Shown here: positions 59,698-64,000 of the stretch, piece after piece | Layout: each line of letters begins with the position of its first letter | Numbering within the stretch: position 1 is the first letter of the stretch | Assembly: GCA_020633195.1 (NCBI GenBank) | Contig: JACKEC010000031.1 | Span: 62,001 to 126,000 of the forward strand | Length of the DNA stretch: 64,000 nucleotides | Direction: 5' to 3' | From: Sandaracinaceae bacterium | Lineage (GTDB): Bacteria > Myxococcota_A > Polyangia > Polyangiales > Sandaracinaceae | Translations under genes and position numbers: made by a program | Notes under the pieces: generated by a model | Databases searched by the model: none | Told to the model about the DNA's origin: nothing | The model's input: only the letters and a program-made list of their open reading frames with translations

Positions 59698-62172
59698 GTG
59701 TCGCGCGCGACCCCGCTGATCGCCCTCCTGCTCACCGGGCTCGGGTGCGGCGCGCGCACGGGGACGATCGACGATCCGCCCCCCGATGGACGCATGCCGC
59801 CGGTCCCGACCCCGGAGGTCTGCAACGGCCTCGACGACGACCTCGACGGGCTGACGTCGCTCGGCGTGTTCGACGCCGGCCCCGTGTTCGACGCGGATCT
59901 GTTCGTGGACGAAGACTTCCGCGACGAGATCGGTCGCTACGTCCACCCCGACCACTGCGGCGCTTGCAACGTCCCTTGCGTCGCGACGGGCCGCGCGCTC
60001 GAGGTGTCGTGCGCGCTCGTCGAGGAGTCGCCGACCTGCGTCGCGGTCCGATGCGAGCCCGGCTACGCGCCGTCCTCGACGGGGCGATGTGTCCCCATCT
60101 ACGACCGGCTGTGCCTCGCCTGCGCGGACGACGGAGACTGCGGCGACCTCGAGGAGGCCTCGTGCTCGCTCGTCGGCGGCGAGCGCCGCTGCACCGTGGG
60201 CTGCGTGCTCGGCTGCCCGGAGGGCTACACCTGCACCGGCGACGTCTGCGCGCCGAGCGGCGGGAGCTGCTCCTGCGAGCCCGGCGACGACTTCACCCTC
60301 GCCTGCGCGCTGTTCGACCCCGAGGGCAACCGCTGCCCCGGCGCGACCGTCTGCGCCGACGGAGTGATCGGCGAGTGCGTCGCGCCCGAGGAGGTCTGCG
60401 ACGAGGTCGACAACAACTGTGACGGGGTCATCGACGAGGGCTACCGCGACGAGCGCGACGCGTACTCGCTCGACATCCACAACTGCGGCGAGTGCGGCGT
60501 CGACTGCACGCTCAGCACGGTCCCCGAGGGGGACCTGATCTGCGGCGGCGACCCCTTCGCGCCGACGTGCGTGCTCGAGTGCCCGGACGCCGCCGACGGG
60601 ATCATGCCCGGCGACAGGATCGACGCCGACAGGAACATCGCGACCGGCTGCGAGTGCACGGTCACCTCGCTGACCGACGACCCGGGCCCCGTCGGCGCCG
60701 AGGGCCCGATGCTCGACCTGAACTGCGACGGCGCCGACGGCATCGTCGTGGAGAGCTTCTACGTCGCCCCCGACGGCAACGACGCCGGACCGGGGTCGCC
60801 GACCCGCCCGCTCGCGACCCTCTCCGTCGCGGTCGCGCGCGCGGCGGAGTCGCTCACGATGCGACGCCCGCGCCCGCACGTCTTCGTCGCGTCCGGCATC
60901 TACACGGAGTCGGTCGAGGTGCCCGACGGCGTGCTCGTGCACGGCGGCTACCGGCGCGACTTCCTCGCCCTCGACCCGGTCGGCTTCCGCGTCGAGGTCC
61001 GCGCGCCGACCGACACCACCGCGCCGGGCGGCGCGGCCCTCGTGCTGCGCGGCGTCGGCGCCACCCGGACGCGGATCGAGTGGCTCGAGGCCCGCGGCCT
61101 CGACGCTCTCGGGCCGGGCATGGCCACCTTCGCGATCTACGCGCTCGACCCCGGCGGGCAGCTGACCCTGAGCGAGCTCCGGGTGGTCGCGGGTGTGCCC
61201 GGCGACGGCGCGCACGGCGCCGACGGAACCGCGGGGCGGGACTTCGACATGCCGCCCGCCGAGGGCGCTCCGCCGCGCGGCGGTATGGAGGACGGCGCGC
61301 ACATGTGCGTGCCGGGGCCCGCCAACGTGGTCACCGGCGGGGCGGGCGGCCAGAACGTCTGCGACCGCGTCGACGTCCGCGGCGGCGACGGAGGCTCGCC
61401 GCACTGCCCCGAGTTCACGAGCTTCCAGCCCGACGGCGCGGCGGGGAACCCCGCGGGCTCGATCGCGGGCGGGAGCGGCGGCGCGGGCGGGCAGGACTCG
61501 CGTGGGCCGATCATGGGCATCAGCTGCTCCGAGCCCGTCTGCTGCGGGCTCGCCGACTTCACCGTGCCCACCGACTTCCGCGGGCCCCAGCCGGGTCGCG
61601 CGGGGAGCTCCGGGCCGCACGGCACGGCCGGCGCGGGCTGCCGCGACGCGGCGGGCAGCTTCATGGGCGACCTCTGGATCGGCGACGTGGCGAGCGGCGG
61701 ATCCGACGGCCGCCCGGGCAGCGGCGGCGGCGGCGGCGGCGCGGGCTGCGCGGGGACGCGAGGCACCGGCGGCCTCGGCGGCGGCGGGTCCTTCGGCATC
61801 TTCATCGCGAGCGCGAGCGTGGACGCGACCAACAACACGATCACCACCGGCAACGGCGGCGTGGGCGGTCGGGGTGGCAACGGCGGCGACGGCGGCGGCC
61901 CCGGCGCCGGGGGGACCGGCGGGTCGGGCGCGGACGACGCGGCCGGCGGCGGCAACGGCTCCTCGGGCGGCCGCGGCGGTCACAGCGGCTCCGGGTCCGG
62001 CGGCCCGGGGGGACCGAGCTACGGCATGTTCCAGGTCACCGCGATCGTCACGTCGAGCGGCAACACGATCATGGCCGGCACCGGCGGCGCCGGCGGCGCG
62101 GGTGGGACGGCGATGCTCGGGACCGCGCCGACGGGGCTCGCGGGCGGCGCCGGACCGACGTTCTCGATGTAG
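59698..62172 (+). CDS. Lipoprotein with MopE-like motif, beta-helix and glycine-rich region
   Basis: The 824-residue product starts with GTG 59698 (signal RATPLIALLLTGLGC). The N-terminal half is Cys-rich with CNGLDDDLDG (about residues 41-50) and CDEVDNNCDGVIDEG (about 234-248), MopE-type metal motifs. A parallel beta-helix follows (about 355-500; DGNDAGPGSPTRPLATLSVAVARA, HVFVASGIYTESVEVPDGVLVHGGY), with the DUF1565 look. The C-terminal 300 residues are Gly-rich (GGxGG repeats over 60 residues) with interspersed strands (TNNTITTGNG, SSGNTIMAGTG). This fits a large surface-exposed beta-helix. It lies between an exported protein and metK. Confidence 0.82.
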   Translation: MSRATPLIALLLTGLGCGARTGTIDDPPPDGRMPPVPTPEVCNGLDDDLDGLTSLGVFDAGPVFDADLFVDEDFRDEIGRYVHPDHCGACNVPCVATGRALEVSCALVEESPTCVAVRCEPGYAPSSTGRCVPIYDRLCLACADDGDCGDLEEASCSLVGGERRCTVGCVLGCPEGYTCTGDVCAPSGGSCSCEPGDDFTLACALFDPEGNRCPGATVCADGVIGECVAPEEVCDEVDNNCDGVIDEGYRDERDAYSLDIHNCGECGVDCTLSTVPEGDLICGGDPFAPTCVLECPDAADGIMPGDRIDADRNIATGCECTVTSLTDDPGPVGAEGPMLDLNCDGADGIVVESFYVAPDGNDAGPGSPTRPLATLSVAVARAAESLTMRRPRPHVFVASGIYTESVEVPDGVLVHGGYRRDFLALDPVGFRVEVRAPTDTTAPGGAALVLRGVGATRTRIEWLEARGLDALGPGMATFAIYALDPGGQLTLSELRVVAGVPGDGAHGADGTAGRDFDMPPAEGAPPRGGMEDGAHMCVPGPANVVTGGAGGQNVCDRVDVRGGDGGSPHCPEFTSFQPDGAAGNPAGSIAGGSGGAGGQDSRGPIMGISCSEPVCCGLADFTVPTDFRGPQPGRAGSSGPHGTAGAGCRDAAGSFMGDLWIGDVASGGSDGRPGSGGGGGGAGCAGTRGTGGLGGGGSFGIFIASASVDATNNTITTGNGGVGGRGGNGGDGGGPGAGGTGGSGADDAAGGGNGSSGGRGGHSGSGSGGPGGPSYGMFQVTAIVTSSGNTIMAGTGGAGGAGGTAMLGTAPTGLAGGAGPTFSM

Positions 62173-62223
62173 GCGCGCCGCCTGCGCGGTGTGCTCACGT
62201 CTGACACCGTTGACCGCGCGACG

Positions 62224-62251
62224 TTGACAGCGATTCTGCGAGCGCTATGCA
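62224..62251 (+). promoter_or_regulatory. Candidate sigma-70 promoter of metK
   Basis: TTGACA (62224-62229), a perfect -35 box, is followed after 16 nt by TATGCA (62246-62251), a 3-4 of 6 match to a -10 box, 31 nt before the start codon. A second TTGACC lies just upstream. I see no S-adenosyl-methionine riboswitch. Confidence 0.5.
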
Positions 62252-62282
62252 GGCCGGTTCCCAACGGAAAGGTGCAGCGCGC

Positions 62283-63551
62283 ATGGCAGGGAAGCTCTTC
62301 ACGTCGGAGTCGGTCACCGAAGGTCACCCCGACAAGGTCTGTGACAACGTCTCCGACGCGATCCTCGACGCGGTCCTGAAGCAGGACCCGAACGGCCGGG
62401 TCGCTTGCGAGACCATGGTCAAGACCGGCTACGCGATCGTGGCCGGCGAGATCACCACCACGGCGTGGATCGACTTCGCCAAGATCGTCCGCGCGACGAT
62501 CGCGGACATCGGATACACGCACAGCGACATGGGCTTCGACGCCAACACCTGCGCGGTGCTGTGCGCGGTCGAGGCGCAGTCGCCGGACATCGCCCTCGGG
62601 GTCGACGTCAAGACGAGCCTGTCGAAGGACCAGGGCGCGGGCGACCAGGGCCTCATGTTCGGCTACGCGTGCGACGAGACGCGCGAGCTGATGCCGATGC
62701 CGATCCAGCTGTCGCACAAGCTCACCAAGAAGCTCGCCGACGTCCGCAAGAAGGGCGTGCTGCCCTGGCTGCGCCCGGACGGCAAGAGCCAGGTCACCTG
62801 CGAGTACGACGAGAACGGCAAGGTCACGCGCATCGACGCGATCGTCGTCAGCACGCAGCACGCCGAAGAGGTCACCCACAAGCAGATCAAGGAGGCCGTC
62901 CTCGAGCACGTGATCATGCCGGTGGTGCCCAACAAGCTCATCGACAAGAAGACCAGCTTCCACATCAACCCGACCGGTCGCTTCGTGCTCGGCGGGCCGT
63001 ACGCGGACGCGGGCCTCACCGGCCGCAAGATCATCGTGGACACGTACGGCGGCATGGGTCGTCACGGCGGCGGCGCGTTCAGCGGCAAGGACCCGTCGAA
63101 GGTCGACCGCAGCGCCGCGTACTTCACGCGCTACGTCGCGAAGAACGTCGTCGCGGCGGGCCTCGCCAAGCGCTGCGAGGTGCAGGTCGCCTACGCCATC
63201 GGCGTCGCCAAGCCCATGGGCGTCTACGTGACGACGTTCGGCACCGGCGAGGCGAGCGACGAGAAGATCGCCAAGAGCGTCGCGCGCCTCTTCGACTTCC
63301 GCCCGCGCGCGATCGTCGAGACGCTCGACCTGCTCCGCCCGATCTACCGCAAGACGGCGGCGTACGGTCACTTCGGTCGCCGCGAGAAGACGTTCACCTG
63401 GGAGTCGACGGACCGCGCCGAGGAGCTGCGCGCCGACGTGCTTGGCCCCAAGGCGAGCACCCTCAACGGCAGCGCGAAGAGCGCCGCGAACGGCGCCCCG
63501 AAGTCGAGCCGCCGCTCCAAGAAGAGCGCGAGCTCCGAAGCCACCGCCTGA
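62283..63551 (+). CDS. metK: S-adenosylmethionine synthase
   Basis: The 422-residue enzyme makes S-adenosylmethionine from methionine and ATP. Signature motifs are present: FTSESVTEGHPDK (6-18), GDQGLMFGYACDET, GGMGRHGGGAFSGKDPSKVDRSAAY and a K/R-rich C-terminus. The length is slightly longer than E. coli MetK (384), partly through a C-terminal Ser/Lys tail of about 30 residues (NGSAKSAANGAPKSSRRSKKSASSEATA). A ggaaagg site precedes ATG 62283; an ATG at 62247 precedes no ribosome site. A strong hairpin follows the stop. Confidence 0.97.
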   Translation: MAGKLFTSESVTEGHPDKVCDNVSDAILDAVLKQDPNGRVACETMVKTGYAIVAGEITTTAWIDFAKIVRATIADIGYTHSDMGFDANTCAVLCAVEAQSPDIALGVDVKTSLSKDQGAGDQGLMFGYACDETRELMPMPIQLSHKLTKKLADVRKKGVLPWLRPDGKSQVTCEYDENGKVTRIDAIVVSTQHAEEVTHKQIKEAVLEHVIMPVVPNKLIDKKTSFHINPTGRFVLGGPYADAGLTGRKIIVDTYGGMGRHGGGAFSGKDPSKVDRSAAYFTRYVAKNVVAAGLAKRCEVQVAYAIGVAKPMGVYVTTFGTGEASDEKIAKSVARLFDFRPRAIVETLDLLRPIYRKTAAYGHFGRREKTFTWESTDRAEELRADVLGPKASTLNGSAKSAANGAPKSSRRSKKSASSEATA

Positions 63552-63573
63552 TCGGCGACGGCGATCCCGGCTG

Positions 63574-63604
63574 CGAGGCGCGAAGAGGCTCTCTTCGCGC
63601 CTCG
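63574..63604 (+). terminator. 14-bp perfect hairpin after metK
   Basis: Arms at 63574-63587 and 63591-63604 are perfectly complementary around a 3-nt loop, 22 nt past the metK stop. It lacks a T-run but the stem is very stable, consistent with a terminator or 3'-end stabiliser. Confidence 0.6.
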
Positions 63605-63628
63605 TCGCAATTGGGGTCCCGAGGTGGT

Positions 63629-63715
63629 ATGCCGGCTCGCATGCGTACTCAGAGCGGGCTGCGAGCGGGCTACCAGGACGGCAACGACCTCATCCTCCGG
63701 AAGAAGCGAGGCTGA
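63629..63715 (+). CDS. Possible 28-residue peptide upstream of KamA-like gene
   Basis: A tiny ORF (MPARMRTQSGLRAGYQDGND..., 28 residues) is preceded by gaggtgg at 63621-63627, a good ribosome site, with only 1 nt between it and ATG 63629; the internal ATG at 63641 has 13-nt spacing. It ends in a basic patch (RKKRG). It sits between a strong hairpin and a radical SAM gene, where small peptides can be leaders or RiPP precursors, but it lacks Cys or a clear core. It could be chance. Confidence 0.3.
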   Translation: MPARMRTQSGLRAGYQDGNDLILRKKRG

Positions 63716-63844
63716 GTCCGCCCCGGGTTTGAACCCCGGCGCCCAGCTCGATACCCTCCATCCGCGGCGCCGCGCACGTGCCTCTCGGCAAGCGTGGCTC
63801 GCAGAACGACAGCGTCCGGTCCCGGGCGCCGCGGAGGACTATCG

Positions 63845-64000
63845 TTGAACGCCAGGATCGAGCCACGCACCTTCCGCGCCTTCGGGCGCAAAGACATCGA
63901 TCGGATCCCTCAGCTCGCGCAGCTCTCGCCCGAGCAAAGAGACGTGCTCCGAGCGGTCGCCCACGTCTTGCCCTTCCGGGTGAGCTCGCACGTCCTCGAG
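63845..64000 (+). CDS. KamA-family radical SAM protein (partial, N-terminus only)
   Basis: Fifty-two codons from TTG 63845, with ggagga (63833-63838) at proper spacing, run to the window edge. The segment RKDIDRIPQLAQLSPEQRDVLRAVAHVLPFRVSSHVLE resembles the N-terminal lead of KamA-type (lysine 2,3-aminomutase-related) proteins, where IPxLAxL..xVLPF(R/K)xNxYV is common. The CxxxCxxC cluster lies beyond the window, so assignment is tentative. Confidence 0.6.
   Translation, partial: MNARIEPRTFRAFGRKDIDRIPQLAQLSPEQRDVLRAVAHVLPFRVSSHVLE

Noticed and set aside
58783..61983. Very long minus-strand open frame over the beta-helix lipoprotein
   Set aside because: It is a shadow of the plus-strand gene; its product is low complexity (Ala/Arg/Val) and lacks any fold or ribosome site.
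62173..62282. Possible SAM or SAH riboswitch before metK
   Set aside because: No SAM-I core, K-turn or SAH-type stems could be drawn in the 110-nt leader; only a promoter-like -35/-10 is visible.
63716..63746. T-arm-like ccgggtttgaaccccgg resembling part of a tRNA
   Set aside because: Only one arm is present; no acceptor, D or anticodon arms fit upstream or downstream. A simple hairpin is more likely.

Overview
The window is about 72% G+C, nearly fully coding, with many GTG and some TTG starts. It carries gene types typical of myxobacteria (Myxococcota): tandem Ser/Thr kinases, FHA regulators, many lipoproteins, Cys-rich repeat proteins, an AgmX/GltJ-like protein, MopE-type motifs and thrombospondin-3 repeats. 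I infer a polyangial, Sandaracinus-like myxobacterium from family knowledge and composition; I could not run a search. I see no rRNA, no convincing tRNA, no CRISPR array and no transposase.

Layout. 0-10 kb: an outer-membrane barrel protein (cut by the edge), lipoproteins, a DHH-like protein, an exported nuclease/phosphatase-fold lipoprotein, an orphan TssM/IcmF protein and an unusual UbiB-family kinase. 10.3-14.2 kb: two Ser/Thr kinases, then a TPR protein and a lipoprotein coupled by 4-nt overlaps. 14.2-21.8 kb: two families of paralogous secreted Cys-rich/SH3-like lipoproteins (A2-B1-A1 operon plus B2) around a degenerate FHA-AAA-HTH regulator. 22-25.6 kb: a possibly leaderless HNH protein, a dispersed repeat, and a four-gene overlapping operon (HD hydrolase, sigma-4-like HTH, Pol-beta nucleotidyltransferase, zinc ribbon). 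25.6-34 kb: an S10-type peptidase, a MopE-motif lipoprotein, a pVHL beta-domain protein coupled to a GAF-GGDEF enzyme and NagZ, PcnB, a hemerythrin-like protein, a CheY-like receiver and lineage-specific proteins.

34-47 kb: a HEAT-repeat protein, a TSP3 outer-membrane protein, an NtrC-type activator (GAFTDA loop), a DUF1517-like protein, and an operon with a CBS-kinase-receiver hybrid, a lipoprotein and a PLA2-like Cys-rich secreted protein; then a biotin carrier and a CPBP protease. 47-57 kb: the second repeat copy, a flavodoxin, FolE, an FprA-like reductase, a MshEN-receiver-TPR protein next to an AgmX/GltJ-like protein, a pyroglutamyl-peptidase-like protein, an orphan FliQ/FliR (SctS/SctT) pair, Hpt and a TPR protein. 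57-64 kb: a lipoprotein GH1 glycosidase, a glycine-rich beta-helix lipoprotein, MetK with a strong 3' hairpin, a tiny ORF and the start of a KamA-like radical SAM gene.

The most promising little-described units are the A/B lipoprotein cassette, the HD/HTH/nucleotidyltransferase/zinc-ribbon operon, the VHL-GGDEF pair and the dispersed palindromic repeat. Roughly fifteen of about sixty genes look like lipoproteins, so much of the window serves the cell envelope and its signalling.
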